A DNA stretch of 64,000 nucleotides. It comes from Ipomoea triloba. Its lineage: Eukaryota; Streptophyta; Magnoliopsida; Solanales; Convolvulaceae. Below the pieces are notes generated by a model. The model did no database searches and was not told the origin of the DNA. It saw nothing but the letters and a program-made list of their open reading frames with translations. Position numbers and translations under genes: made by a program. This document shows, in pieces, positions 24,688 to 36,239 of the stretch; position 1 is the first letter of the stretch, and each line of letters starts with the position of its first letter. The stretch is from NCBI RefSeq assembly GCF_003576645.1, contig NC_044917.1:11272958-11336957 (forward strand), read 5' to 3'.

Positions 24688-25182
24688 CAATACATTTGGT
24701 TGAAAAAATCGCTAGGCGCTTCTCGGGCGCTCGGGGAGCATCTAGGACGCCTAGGCGGGGATTAATCGATGCCTAGGCGTCAATGTATTTTTTTTTTTAA
24801 ATTTGTTTAAGTATTTTCAAATTTTTAAAAACTAATAATTATAAATTATATAATACTTTAATAATTAATACTAAAATATTAAATATTAACTAAAAAAATC
24901 TAGAGTTTGGATAATTTAGGGTTATTTTGCTCAAAACGATATTGTTTAGAATGAAATAATCCATTAAAAAAAGAAGAACAATAGTTGGATGACTAGGCGC
25001 CTAGGAGGCGGTGCTTAGGCGGAATAGGCAGTCGTCTAGCCAGCCAGCCGCCTAGACCACCATCTAAGGTGATACACTAGGCGGTCGACCAGTACCTAGC
25101 GCCTAGGCGGGGATTAATCGGCACCTAGGCGGGGATTAATCGGCGCCTAGACGGGATTTTTGCAACACTGCCGGCAATACAT
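24688..25182. mobile_element. hAT-type non-autonomous transposon rich in CCTAGGCG phrases
   Basis: Body 24696-25174, flanked by the perfect 8-bp duplication caatacat (24688-24695 and 25175-25182). The ends ggttgaaaaaatcgc and gggatttttgcaacac form imperfect inverted repeats. The sub-ends contain repeated cgcctaggcggggattaatc. The middle is AT-rich and non-coding. Confidence 0.7.
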
Positions 25183-25823
25183 CAACTTGACTAATTTGTG
25201 GAGTGCGAGGTAATCCAAAGAAGAAGAAGAAGAGGAAGAGCCAACAGAAGTGGAAGATGACATGTTACTCACCTGAGGTTGCGAATGGGAAGGTGTATGG
25301 AGTTAAGCTGGAGAAAACAACCAATTTCTATATTTGTTGATCAGTTACTTGCTAGGGATTGCTCAAGAAACTTGCGGTTGCTAGAAAGGAATTGAAAATG
25401 GTTGGGAAAGGGGTAACATTTATAAGGGGAGGTAGTGGACCAGATGTTAACGTGGCCTACGCTGATTGCTGAGCAATTATTGGTTGGAAACCTGGTGGGT
25501 CGAGTCTAGCATTCTACCATCGAAATGTGGCCGACGTTGATTGCTACACCAGTATAATTAAGGAAGTAAAGTTGCGCGTTTGCTACTAGGTATATCTTTT
25601 GGCATAGTGGTAAGCATTCGATCTTAACAATTGGTATCAGAGGTCACATGTTCAAAGGGTTGCGATTAGGAGGGGAATTTTTGAACTGTGACTAGCTCAG
25701 TAGTCCTGCTGAGGGGAATTTTCGAACTGCGACTAGCTTAGTAGTTCTGCTATCGAAAATGGTGCCGACTTACAATAGGTGAGGGGGGGGGGGGGGCTTG
25801 AATGTGGGGGGTCAAAACTATAG

Positions 25824-26699
25824 NNNNNNNNNNNNNNNNNNNNNNNNNNNNNNNNNNNNNNNNNNNNNNNNNNNNNNNNNNNNNNNNNNNNNNNNNNNNN
25901 NNNNNNNNNNNNNNNNNNNNNNNNNNNNNNNNNNNNNNNNNNNNNNNNNNNNNNNNNNNNNNNNNNNNNNNNNNNNNNNNNNNNNNNNNNNNNNNNNNNN
26001 NNNNNNNNNNNNNNNNNNNNNNNNNNNNNNNNNNNNNNNNNNNNNNNNNNNNNNNNNNNNNNNNNNNNNNNNNNNNNNNNNNNNNNNNNNNNNNNNNNNN
26101 NNNNNNNNNNNNNNNNNNNNNNNNNNNNNNNNNNNNNNNNNNNNNNNNNNNNNNNNNNNNNNNNNNNNNNNNNNNNNNNNNNNNNNNNNNNNNNNNNNNN
26201 NNNNNNNNNNNNNNNNNNNNNNNNNNNNNNNNNNNNNNNNNNNNNNNNNNNNNNNNNNNNNNNNNNNNNNNNNNNNNNNNNNNNNNNNNNNNNNNNNNNN
26301 NNNNNNNNNNNNNNNNNNNNNNNNNNNNNNNNNNNNNNNNNNNNNNNNNNNNNNNNNNNNNNNNNNNNNNNNNNNNNNNNNNNNNNNNNNNNNNNNNNNN
26401 NNNNNNNNNNNNNNNNNNNNNNNNNNNNNNNNNNNNNNNNNNNNNNNNNNNNNNNNNNNNNNNNNNNNNNNNNNNNNNNNNNNNNNNNNNNNNNNNNNNN
26501 NNNNNNNNNNNNNNNNNNNNNNNNNNNNNNNNNNNNNNNNNNNNNNNNNNNNNNNNNNNNNNNNNNNNNNNNNNNNNNNNNNNNNNNNNNNNNNNNNNNN
26601 NNNNNNNNNNNNNNNNNNNNNNNNNNNNNNNNNNNNNNNNNNNNNNNNNNNNNNNNNNNNNNNNNNNNNNNNNNNNNNNNNNNNNNNNNNNNNNNNNNN
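25824..26699. other. Assembly gap (876 N) with duplicated flanks
   Basis: Both sides carry the same unit: a run of G followed by cttgaatgtgggggg/cggtcaaaactatag (left 25783-25823, right 26700-26740). The duplication suggests that contig ends were not merged, so the stated gap length is doubtful. Confidence 0.9.
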
Positions 26700-27069
26700 G
26701 GGGGGGGGGGGGTCTTGAATGTGGGCGGTCAAAACTATAGTTTAAAGAATTACTTGTTGCAGTGAGGAATACTTGGTCAGGAGGGAGGGACGTTGCCTGC
26801 GCGCTGATTTGCTCTTAAAATGTGAGGAGGTGGTCGGACAAGGTTTTTCTAACTACTTTCTCGTGCCATCAATTTTGCGAGCCACAAGAAAGTGGAGGAG
26901 ATGTTGGGTGAGGTACAGGTGCCTGGGTAGTCGATCATGCGATGGTCGATCATTCGGAGCTAGGAGGAACTACTCGAACCCTAGACCATGGGTTGAATGT
27001 CGAAACGTGGATTTGAAGGGGCAAATAGCAAGTAATAGGCATATAAAAAGAGCTTGGACAAACGGGAAT

Positions 27070-27660
27070 TAGAAGTCTCAATTGCTAGGAGATTTATTTC
27101 CTAATTTGTACTACTTTCCTTTGTGTTTTAATGATGTAATCTTGTACGTATTTTAAGAAGGTGATTTCTACTAAATTTTACGGATTGAAGCATGACTTGA
27201 TCCGTGATTTGCGGACCATATTGGGTGAATTTATTTTCGTAAGTCTCGTAAAAATCGTCTGATATTTTAATTTTAAAATCCACCTTCAACGGATTGAATT
27301 AAATTTATTCCAAATTTGCTCTAATACGCTCCGCGCTCACCTCTCATTTTAAAAAGTTTCTATATATTTTAGGTCCTAAATTCACCCCAATTTGGTCATA
27401 GATTTGCGAAATAGATTTGGACATATTTTGTTTCCTAGTTTAGCCTAGAACCCTATGTATAAATACCCCTTATTGGGGTTCCGATATTTAGAGAGCATTA
27501 AGACATTTTCTCTGGCTTTAAGTTTTTTGCTTGTGTTCTCATAACTTTTAATTTATTGCTTTGTTTTGTCCGAGCGGTTGTGTTAGCGAGCCGGCAACCG
27601 GCCAAAGGTTCCAAAAGCCTATTTCTCGTTGTCTGATCCATCGATCGCTACCTTGATTGT
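27070..27660 (+). promoter_or_regulatory. IAMT1 promoter/leader that resembles an LTR
   Basis: A TATA motif in ctatgtataaatacccc (about 27455) lies 200 bp before the IAMT1 start. It is followed by gagagcattaagacattttc and the GC-richer ccgagcggttgtgttagcg, in the order typical of U3-R-U5 in plant LTRs. Borders and a partner LTR were not found, so the LTR origin is an inference. Confidence 0.4.
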
Positions 27661-27666
27661 AAGCAT

Positions 27667-30339
27667 ATGGCTGTCATTGCAGACAAGGAAAACGTTGTTG
27701 TGTCGAACATTGAAAAGGTGTTTTGCATGCGAGGAGGCAATGGTGAAGATAGCTATGCCAACAATTCTCAAGCCCAGGTACACACACACATAAATATATG
27801 TATGCATATGTTGTGATTTCCAGCACATCAAACAGATACCTAAACTTTACCCTTGTTACCAGTTGTGTCTCTGGTCAATTATGAATTCTTGATTGTATGT
27901 ATATGTGCACCTTTGTGACCAGTTGAGATGTCTATGCTGGTCAGTTATGGATTCTTGATTGTATGTATATGTGCAGGCTAAGCATGCTCGATCAATGCTT
28001 TATCTTCTGAAAGGAACCCTAGATGGGGTACAGCTAATTCCTGCCCAGGACGGCGCGCCGTTCGTGATCGCGGACTTGGGGTGTTCCTCCGGCGGCAACA
28101 CCCTCTACATGGCGGACGCTATCGTCAAGCACATGACGGAGCGCTACGAGGCGGCCGGCGACGCGGCGCCGGAATTCTCCGTCTTCTTCTCCGATCTCCA
28201 GTCCAATGACTTCAACACTCTCTTCCAGCTCCTCCCACCTCTGGGCGCCAACTACGGCAGCATGGAGGGCTTGGCAATGGCGGCTCCCATTACCCACCCC
28301 CGCTCCTACTTCGCCGCCGGCGTTCCTGGTTCCTTTTACAAGCGTCTTTTCCCGGCGAGGTCCATCGACGTTTTCTACTCCACATTTTGCTTGCACTGGC
28401 TCTCTCAGGTTAATTATGGCTTAGATTTTCTTCACTTTTTCCTTTTTAGAGTACTATTGCCTCTATTACAACGTAGTATATGTTCATACCTACTTTCTGA
28501 GGACTGAAATCCACCCCTCCCACTGATCGAATAACCCCTCCACCGAACCAAATGAATCAGTTACTTTTTTTTTTCTTTACTTAATTGTTAAGTTGGGCCA
28601 GATGGTAAGAGTTGATGTCAAAATTTATTTTATAAAATATCAAATTTAAGTAACTGATTTTTTTGGAAAGTAAGTAACTGAATTATTAGATTTTTAACAA
28701 TTAAAATCCAATTTATCTTTAATTAAATATAGATTAAAAAAATTTATTAGTGTTTGGTCAAAAAGTTATAAACTTGAGCAACAACAGCACCTAGTTTTTC
28801 CGATACCACTCAAATTTCTTTGACTTTTCCTAGCCCAGAAATGCTAAAAGTCATTTATTATCAATTGCTACGACCTTTGAAATCCTTCAATTAAATGCCC
28901 CAATAATTTGTTTTGCTCGAGAGCTTTATTATTCCTTGATTTTGGTCTATTATTTCAACCATTAATTATTTCCTACGTATACATGCATTCTATCACTTTT
29001 ATTGTCCTTAAAAAGGGTAAGTATGCTACTTTAAAGAGGACAACCTCACCTCATCCTATTAAGTTTGACCAACCGTGAGCCTAATTTATGACGGACTTTT
29101 GAAAGTTTGTCCACAAGTTATGCAATTCTTGCCCGTCTCATGCGGGCCGCAGGCTAGGCTCACTCTTTCACTGGTCAATTTTTTTTTTTTAATAGCCCTA
29201 ACCCACCCCAATGGGGTAGGTGCGGGTTAACTCGTGAGTTTCAGTCCACTTTGACAACCGTGCCATGTGTGGAGTATAGATATTATATATACTTGAAGAT
29301 CACATAATTTTTAGTATATTTTATTTTTTATGTTTAATTTATTACGGATTATTGTATAAAAACGGGATTTACTTAATATATATTATTCTTCGAATTTCAA
29401 GTTTCTTTAAAAAAGTTTCATTAAGGCAGGCATCCACACTAATTTCTTATAACTAAAATTTATTTTAATTGGTGGCAGGTGCCGGAGAGTGTGGTGGACA
29501 TGAGATCAACGGCGTACAACAGGGGAAGGATATTCATCCACGGTGGGAGTGAGAGCACGTCAATTGCGTATCGGAAACAATTCCAGAGCGATATGGCATC
29601 GTTTCTGAGGGCTAGGTGTGTTGAAATGAAGAGAGGAGGTTCCATGTTTTTGGCTTTCTTAGGGAGGACCTCTGAGGACCCCACTGACCAAGGTGGGGCC
29701 GGCCTCCTTTTTGGTTCTGATTATCAAGATGCTTGGGATGAACTTGTCCAGGAAGTAATATATCTCATCCCTTGCTAGTCTCAATATAATTTTTTTATTT
29801 TCCTTTTTTTCTCCTCAAATTCTTCTAAATCACTTTCATTTGCTCAAAGAATAAACTTATAAAGTTTGCACGTATTTAATTTGTGTTGTGTGATATGTTT
29901 TTCAATTAGAGACGTATCAATATATATGATAATTATTGATAGCTAATCATTTTTCAACTATTAATTGTGTGTTTATAACTTATAGGGATTAATTACTAGT
30001 GAAAAAAGGGATAACTTCAACATTCCTTTATTTGCGGCGAGCGCTCAAGAGTTCAAGGAGGTGGTGGAAGCCGTTGGCTCATTTCACATTGACAATCTCC
30101 AAATCTTCAAAGGAGGAAGCCCTCTAGTGGTTAGTCACCCAGAGGACGCAACCGAGGTGGGTCAAGCCTTGGCCAATAGTTGTAGGAGCGTCAGCGGTGT
30201 GTTGGTCGACACTCACATAGGTGAAGAGCTTGGCCATGAGCTATTTTCTAGAGTGGCACGCCGCGGTGCAAGTCATGCAAAGGAGCTTTACGAGGAACTT
30301 CAATTTTTTCATATAGTAGCATCTCTTTCTCTTGCATAG
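27667..30339 (+). CDS. IAMT1: Indole-3-acetate carboxyl methyltransferase (SABATH family, IAMT1-like)
   Basis: Transfers methyl from S-adenosylmethionine to the carboxyl of auxin (IAA), giving methyl-IAA; cytosolic SABATH family. Four exons, 27667-27777, 27977-28408, 29479-29754 and 29986-30339, join in frame to 390 residues. SAM and substrate motifs are in order: GGNGEDSYANNSQAQAKHA (residues ~24-42), IADLGCSSGGNT, FFSDLQSNDFNTLFQLLPPL, VPGSFYKRLFP and FCLHWLSQVPESV. The C-terminal part, DPTDQGGAGLLFG through LQFFHIVASLSLA, is that of IAMT1 rather than salicylate or jasmonate enzymes. The start is the first Met after an in-frame stop at 27634. Exon 2 is much richer in GC than its surroundings. 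The intron 1 acceptor region is duplicated. Confidence 0.94.
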
Positions 30340-31997
30340 AGACAAAAAAATTAATTTGTTTGAAAGAGACAAAAGAAAAATTAATTTGATTTGGGGGGTG
30401 GGGGGATTATGTTATTTATTACAAAGAAAATACAAGACTAGATGGTATTTGGCATTTTGGTGCTTTGTTCCAAACGCACAAAACAAATATTCACTTTATA
30501 TATTTACAAAAGAAAAATATTATTGCTTCATATTATATAATATTTTATTTTTTATTTTTTATTGTGATTCTCCATGTAATACTTTAAAAAAAAAAATTAT
30601 TTTCTTATGGTTGTCGAGCAACTCAAGAAGAGATCAACGTAACCATTTCAATTAGCTCAACTAGGTTGAAATGCCACTCAAGTAGGAATGTCAATTGGGA
30701 CAATTCGTCCCAATTTCGGCTATCTCTATCGGACGGACTCAACTAAAACTTTAGACATTTTTAAATTAATATTTTAAACTTTTTAACTTTAATAAATTAG
30801 TGCATTTACACAAATAAATATAAACTTATACATCATTAAATCAATATAAACCCTCATTTCTAAATTCTAACTAAAAGTAATTAAAATATTTACACTATAA
30901 TATAATAATCATAATAATTATAATAATTTTCTTTTTCATTATTTATTTTCATAAAATTATTTTCTAATAAACTTTTTAAAATTTTATCTACAAATTTAAT
31001 AAAAATTACTAAAGATGAGCTTACATATAAATTCTCTTTATATTTTGTTCTACATCACTTATGAAATAAAGAATAGCCTTAAGTAGCTCGGGATATCAAG
31101 CTAGTCTACTAAATTTCGAACTAGCCCGTTCAGGTCATATGGTTTATTGATTTTGGAGTTAACGGGTTAATTTTTTTATCGGGCTAAAATTTCTAAGTCC
31201 TCACCCTAAAAGTTTTTGGGCTTTATCAGGTTAGCCCATCAATTTTAGATTAAGATTGATATCCCTACACTAGATTGTTATATTGTGGACCCAAATTCAT
31301 CAAGCTATGATGGAGCCCATCCAAATTATGTACCCGCAGTTAACATATTATTTATTTTCAGTTCACAAATTATGTAGCTAAGGTAGAAAGGCTTCCCAGA
31401 CTTGTACGTCTATGTGTCTGGCCATGCATCTGCCCCTACACATGTCCATGTTCTAACACATAAAGTACATTATTTTATAAAATATAGTATCTAACACATA
31501 AATTACATTATTATTTTATAAAATACATTATCTTATTTCAGAATCTTTATTATTCTAAAATATAAAAATTATCTTACCTAAAAAATTCATTGTTTTAACA
31601 AGCATCCGGAACAAGAATTATTTTTTAAATATCAAAAAGTTTTAGAACGTGGTTCACACACTAATTTGCCCAAAAATGATGTCATTATATCCATTTATGA
31701 AATAGGTAGCTATAGGCTTTAGGCTTTGAATATTTGATGTAGCATGCAAAACTATTTTGGGGAATTTGGGCTTCTCCGATTGTCCAAGAAGAGGACACAT
31801 ATTCTTGGTGTCCACCAATCTCGTTGGGAGCAACTCCACGTGTCAACACTGGTACGAGGATGAGCCTACGAGCAAAGCAAACAACCATTTTTTCTTTCTC
31901 TCAGAAACAAACCGTTCGTCGGTTTGGTTTTGATGTTATTCAGAGACTGCGACTGTGATAATAAGCTGAAGATCAGCTGATCACCAACAACAAATCA
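30340..31997. other. Intergenic region IAMT1 to CDP-DAG synthase
   Basis: AT-rich, no gene seen. Holds a hAT-like element (30683-31267) and an AT-rich stretch with repeated acataaa(g)tacattattttat (31440-31560) resembling the interior of the MITE at 53177. The last 120 bases are probably the leader of the next gene. Confidence 0.5.
30683..31267. mobile_element. hAT-like non-autonomous element
   Basis: The left end taggaatgtcaattggga and the right end, read backwards, tagggatatcaatcttaatc form imperfect terminal inverted repeats of a common hAT style. Sub-ends contain cgggcta/agcccg phrases. Flanking 8-mers cactcaag and cactagat match only partly, so the duplication is doubtful. Confidence 0.45.
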
Positions 31998-34900
31998 ATG
32001 CATACAAAGGAATATCATGACCATTCTTCCCCCTCCACCCCTCGAAGTCACAGGGAATCATCCACCCACGCTTCTCTTTCGCCCACAACACCTCGAAACA
32101 GGGAATCTCACGCCCTCCCTTCCGTATCCACACCTCGAATGTACAGGGCGGATAATGGCCCCCCTTCGCCCTCAACCCCTCGGCTCCGCCACCGTAAACG
32201 CTACCAAGAGGTCGGTAAAATCTCATGTTTTTCCAGCGTTGTATGAATGCAAAAAATGGGTATAATAGTGTCAAATTCGTGGACTTATAGGAAAAAGATT
32301 TGCATTTAGGCGGTTAATTATATTAATTAGTCTGTTTTCTAAGCTGATATGATGTGTGTAAATGCAATGAATTGGTAAGAATGAAAAAGTTGCGATTTTT
32401 ACCATTCTTGATCGCAGGATATTCCGGGGGAAAGCAAAATAAATGGGATCGACTTACTTGTAAATGATCAAGACAAATACAGGTCTATGTGGATCCGCGC
32501 GTGTTCTTCTCTGTGGATGGTTATAGGTTTCATCGCCGTTATTTACTTGGGTCATCTTTATATTTGCGCAATGGTGGTTGGCATTCAAATAATCATGACT
32601 TCTGAGCTGTTCAATTTGCTCAGAAGGGCTCATGAGAGTAGGCGCCTTCCAGGTTTTAGGCTTCTGAATTGGTGAGTGGGGTACCCACCAAGAATTCTTG
32701 ATCCATTAATGGTTGAAATTTTTGCCCATTGTATTAATTATTAACTCACAGGCACTTTTTCTTCACTGCAATGCTGTATTTGTATGGACGGATTCTTAGC
32801 CAACAGCTTGTGAATACTGTAATTTCTGATCAGTTCTCGTATAAGCTAGTGGGCATGTTTATCAAGTATCAGATGGTCATATGTTACTTCTTATACATAG
32901 CAGGTTTTATAACTTAACCATTTCAGTGTATATTGCTAATTAACTGTTTTTGTCCTCTCTGTTTACACATGTTGTTTTAAATCATAAGTTTAATTAATGA
33001 TGATTTCGAACATTTTGTTTACCCGGCCACGCAGGAGTTATGTGGTTCATACTCACTTTAAAGAAGAAGATGTACCAGTATCAATTTGGACAGTTTGCGT
33101 GGACACACATGATCCTTATTTTGGTCTTCACACAATCCTCATTCACTGTAGCCAACATCTTTGAAGGCATTTTCTGGTAACACACAGACACTGATACTAC
33201 ATTGTAACAGAGTCAATAATACTCAAAAACAGACACTGATACTAGTTATGCTTTCGAGACGTCTTTAATGGATCACTACTGCCATGATTATGATTAACGT
33301 ACAGCTTAGCGTATTTCCCAGTACAGTCCGTTGTTTATCTGATTTGTTAGTGTTGCAGTGCGTTATATTTAGTCAGGCGGTCATGTGCAGGTTCATTCTT
33401 CCAGCATCACTTATCGCTATCAATGATGTAGCGGCTTACTTGTTTGGGTTTTTCTTTGGGAGAACTCCTTTGATTAAACTCTCTCCAAAGAAGACATGGG
33501 AAGGTTTTATTGGAGCGTCTGTTGCGACCATGATATCAGCATTCTTGGTGAGTTTCAACTAAGTCTTAATCCCATACTGTAGTTGGAATAATTATTTGTG
33601 CTTTATGCTACTATGTAGTCCCCTTGTCATAGAATGGTGTCCAAGTGTGACGAGATTAATTTTGACATTTCTTATATGCAGCTTGCAAATATCTTAGGCC
33701 GTTTCCAATGGTTGACATGCCCAAGAAAGGTGAACTTTTTGGTCATATACGTACAGTTCCCTGGCTTGATATTTTGAGTAACACTTAACCAAAACCATTA
33801 ATGCAGGATTTATCAACTAATTGGCTTCAGTGTGACCCTGGTCCGTTATTCAAGCCAGAGTACTATTCTTTGGGTACTTGGCTACCAAACGAGGTGAGTT
33901 GAGGCCTTCTCTAGATCTACATATGGTTAGACGATCAATAATTGAATACTATATATGTCTTGTCCCGTAAATTGAAGGGTTGGAACCCATTCAATTCAGT
34001 GCTCGTTTGGTGTTTGGTCAAGCTGTAACTTTTTCTAAAATGATTTTGTATACAATACATATTGATAAGGGATTTCAAAAAGAACCTACTGAAGAAGTTC
34101 AGTGTGTTTGAGACTTCTAACTTACAAAAGGTTTTTCCCCTTATCCATGAAATAAAAAAAAATGTTCTCGATAATTAATATTTGGACCAACTTTTCGCAT
34201 CTTAGAGCATATTAACTTGAGTAAGGTATGGACAAACAGCATTTAGATTATTTCCTACAGTATTTCTTCGGGTATCTTCTTACTTCTATTGCTAAATAAG
34301 TACTAGTTGTGATTCTGTGAATCCTATAGTTTCCCTGGAAGGAGATATCGATACTTCCTGTTCAGTGGCATTCTTTATGCCTTGGGTTATTCGCATCAGT
34401 TATAGCACCCTTTGGAGGATTTTTTGCTAGTGGTTTCAAGAGAGCCTTTAAAGTCAAGGTTCGTTCTACAATTCCTGGATTCATTATTTAAGTTTGTGCA
34501 TAAGTTATGACTATCTCCGCTTGAAATGTTTCAGGATTTTGGAGATAGTATCCCTGGACATGGTGGCTTTACCGATAGAATGGACTGCCAGGTAAGCTTC
34601 GACATAACTACAAAAAACTATCACTCTCTACATCTCTGTGGATGGCAAGGCCGGTCTAGATTGCTGGAAATGCTATAGGCTCACTCATGATTGTGTGAGC
34701 GTATTGATCTCTTAGTTGCTCCATTTAGAGCTTCGATCTATTAGAGTTCTTGTGGATATATGCATTTTCTGAACTAACCAAGATTTTGCATATTATATTA
34801 TGTGCAGATGGTGATGGCAATTTTTTCCTACATCTATTTGCAGTCATTTGCTCTCCCACAATATGACTCTGTTGAAATGATGCTGGATCAGGTAGCTAAG

Positions 34901-35283
34901 ACTCAAAACATTTTCTAGCTTTTTGCACATAGTCATTTAAACCCTAAACCTGAGAGTCCCTCACCCCCCGCCTTGGGAATTGTGGGATCAGTAACTCAGG
35001 GTCTGAGTGCTTGCTTTTTGCCCTAAGGCTGAGATCCTTCCCTATTAAGGATTCAAACCCGGGTATTTGCTGGGTCACTACATTTGCACTCAACCTTTTG
35101 ACCACTGATCGAGCTATGCCCCGGGGGCACTCGGCCCGAAAACATGATTGTTTATGAGGGAGTATGACTTAAGTTTGCATGGTGCAGATTGTTAGGAGCC
35201 TGAGCTATGAGGACCAGACAACACTATACATTAGGCTGAGCCAGATATTCAAGGAGAGGCAGCTTGGGAATTCATTAGCCTGA
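31998..35283 (+). CDS. CDS: Phosphatidate cytidylyltransferase (CDP-diacylglycerol synthase)
   Basis: Makes CDP-diacylglycerol from phosphatidic acid and CTP, feeding phosphatidylinositol and phosphatidylglycerol synthesis; multispanning membrane enzyme. Eleven exons join in frame: 31998-32210, 32418-32671, 32752-32903, 33035-33176, 33391-33547, 33682-33729, 33807-33893, 34330-34458, 34535-34591, 34808-34891, 35188-35283, giving 472 residues. The family signature is complete: [14 protein letters not shown] directly followed by [13 protein letters not shown]. Other landmarks are [34 protein letters not shown] and [13 protein letters not shown]. It is most like the extraplastidial type. The N-terminal 65 residues are low in complexity, with four STPR-type repeats (SPSTPR, SPTTPR, SVSTPR, SPSTPR) before RLRHRKRY. 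The exon 1 donor (GAG/GTCGGT) is unusual but is the only one that keeps frame. Confidence 0.94.
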
Positions 35284-35721
35284 AGGAATGAAGTTCACAT
35301 ACACAAACACAACTGGATCAACCTTAGCTTTATGCCACTGTGATACCAGCCCTGAGATTTTGAAGGGATGGTGTATAGAATGATTGATTGATGTTGGGAA
35401 AGAAATCTCCTCTGATCTGATATTACTTGTTTCTGTAAAACAGTGTGGAAGGCATGCATGCACTTAAACATGTATGTTTGTTCTGCTGAGCTAAATTTGA
35501 TTTATTCAATTCTTTAAAAAAGATGAACACATTTGGTTTTTAGAATTTCTTCTCTTTTTTCTCAAAAAAAAAAAAAAAAAAAAGAATTTCTTCTCTCTTG
35601 GTCTTACCTATAACCTACGTCATGAAAGAATACAAACTATTGCAACCTATATTGCAATCTAGGTTCTTAGAAGAAGAGACTGACAATTATAAGTAATATA
35701 TTCGAGATAGTAAGCAAGGTA

Positions 35722-35792
35722 ACACCAGTGGTCTAGTGGTAGAATAATACCCTGCCACGGTACAGACCCGGGTTCGATTCCCGGCTGGTGCA
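35722..35792 (+). tRNA. tRNA-Gly (GCC), acceptor mismatch at position 1
   Basis: 71-nt tRNA with anticodon GCC at 35754-35756, an A box (tggtctagtgg) and a perfect B box (ggttcgattcc). The 3' acceptor strand is ctggtgc, but the 5' strand is acaccag, so position 1 is A opposite C72 where the second copy has G-C. A C/D snoRNA follows 8 bases downstream, as in plant tRNA-Gly/snoR43 dicistrons. The mismatch may hinder 5' processing or use as a tRNA. Confidence 0.9.
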
Positions 35793-35800
35793 CTCTGAGG

Positions 35801-35887
35801 AGCTGTGATGAATTCGCGCATGAGTGGTGATTGGGTCGCCACGATTTGTCTGAATAATACTGGACGACTATCAGCGCATCTGAGCCC
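35801..35887 (+). ncRNA. snoR43: C/D box snoRNA (snoR43-like), downstream of tRNA-Gly
   Basis: C box gtgatga at 35805-35811, D' box ctga at 35850-35853 and D box ctga at 35880-35883. The C' region (ggacgacta) is weak. The terminal stem (ggagct/agccct) has one mismatch. Plants co-transcribe tRNA-Gly with snoR43 from the tRNA's own Pol III promoter, and RNase Z separates them; the 8-bp spacing fits this. Similar along its length to the second copy at 38713-38802. Confidence 0.78.
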
Positions 35888-36239
35888 TTACTTTTTGTGA
35901 CTTTTGCATTATTTCCACTAAAATCTCTCCACTTTGTGTAACACAATTTTGTCCTCAAAAAAATAGTAATACGGAGTACTATTTTAGTAAATAATAATAG
36001 TGTAGCAATGTGTGGTATCCAAAGTTAGCACTAACTTGTTGTCTTTTTTTTTTTTTTTTTTTTTGAGTGTCCAATTAAAGTTTTTTTTTTTGTTTGGTAG
36101 TAGATAAGTTTAATTGTGCTTTCATGAATAGTTTAACGATCTATTTGACCCCTTAACGCTATTATTTTTATGCAGATATAATTAAATATTATAGCTAATT
36201 TTATTATTGTTTTTTTTTTAAAGCAAACCCATGAAATAG

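Larger units (their letters stand above)
21076..27666. other. 6.6-kb intergenic region between the LBR-like gene and IAMT1
   Basis: Repeat-rich. Contains a tandem-repeat MITE (22499-22917), a Stowaway (23587-23821), a SINE-like unit (23905-24005), a hAT element (24696-25174), an assembly gap (25824-26699) and an LTR-like segment next to IAMT1. Stretches 21100-22490 and 25190-25780 show no gene. A phrase at 25606-25660 (tggcatagtggtaag, then ttggtatcagagg) looks like a retroelement primer site or a tRNA-derived head. Confidence 0.5.

Noticed and set aside
25798..26740. Long frames across the N runs
   Set aside because: They exist only because N codons are treated as open; no sequence supports them.
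28034..28396. Antisense 120-codon frame opposite IAMT1 exon 2
   Set aside because: Shadow frame of a GC-rich coding exon with no recognisable protein.
35722..35887. tRNA-Gly plus conserved tail read as a SINE
   Set aside because: The tail has properly spaced C, D' and D boxes and (in the second copy) a perfect closing stem, which fits the known plant tRNA-Gly/snoR43 dicistron better than a SINE.
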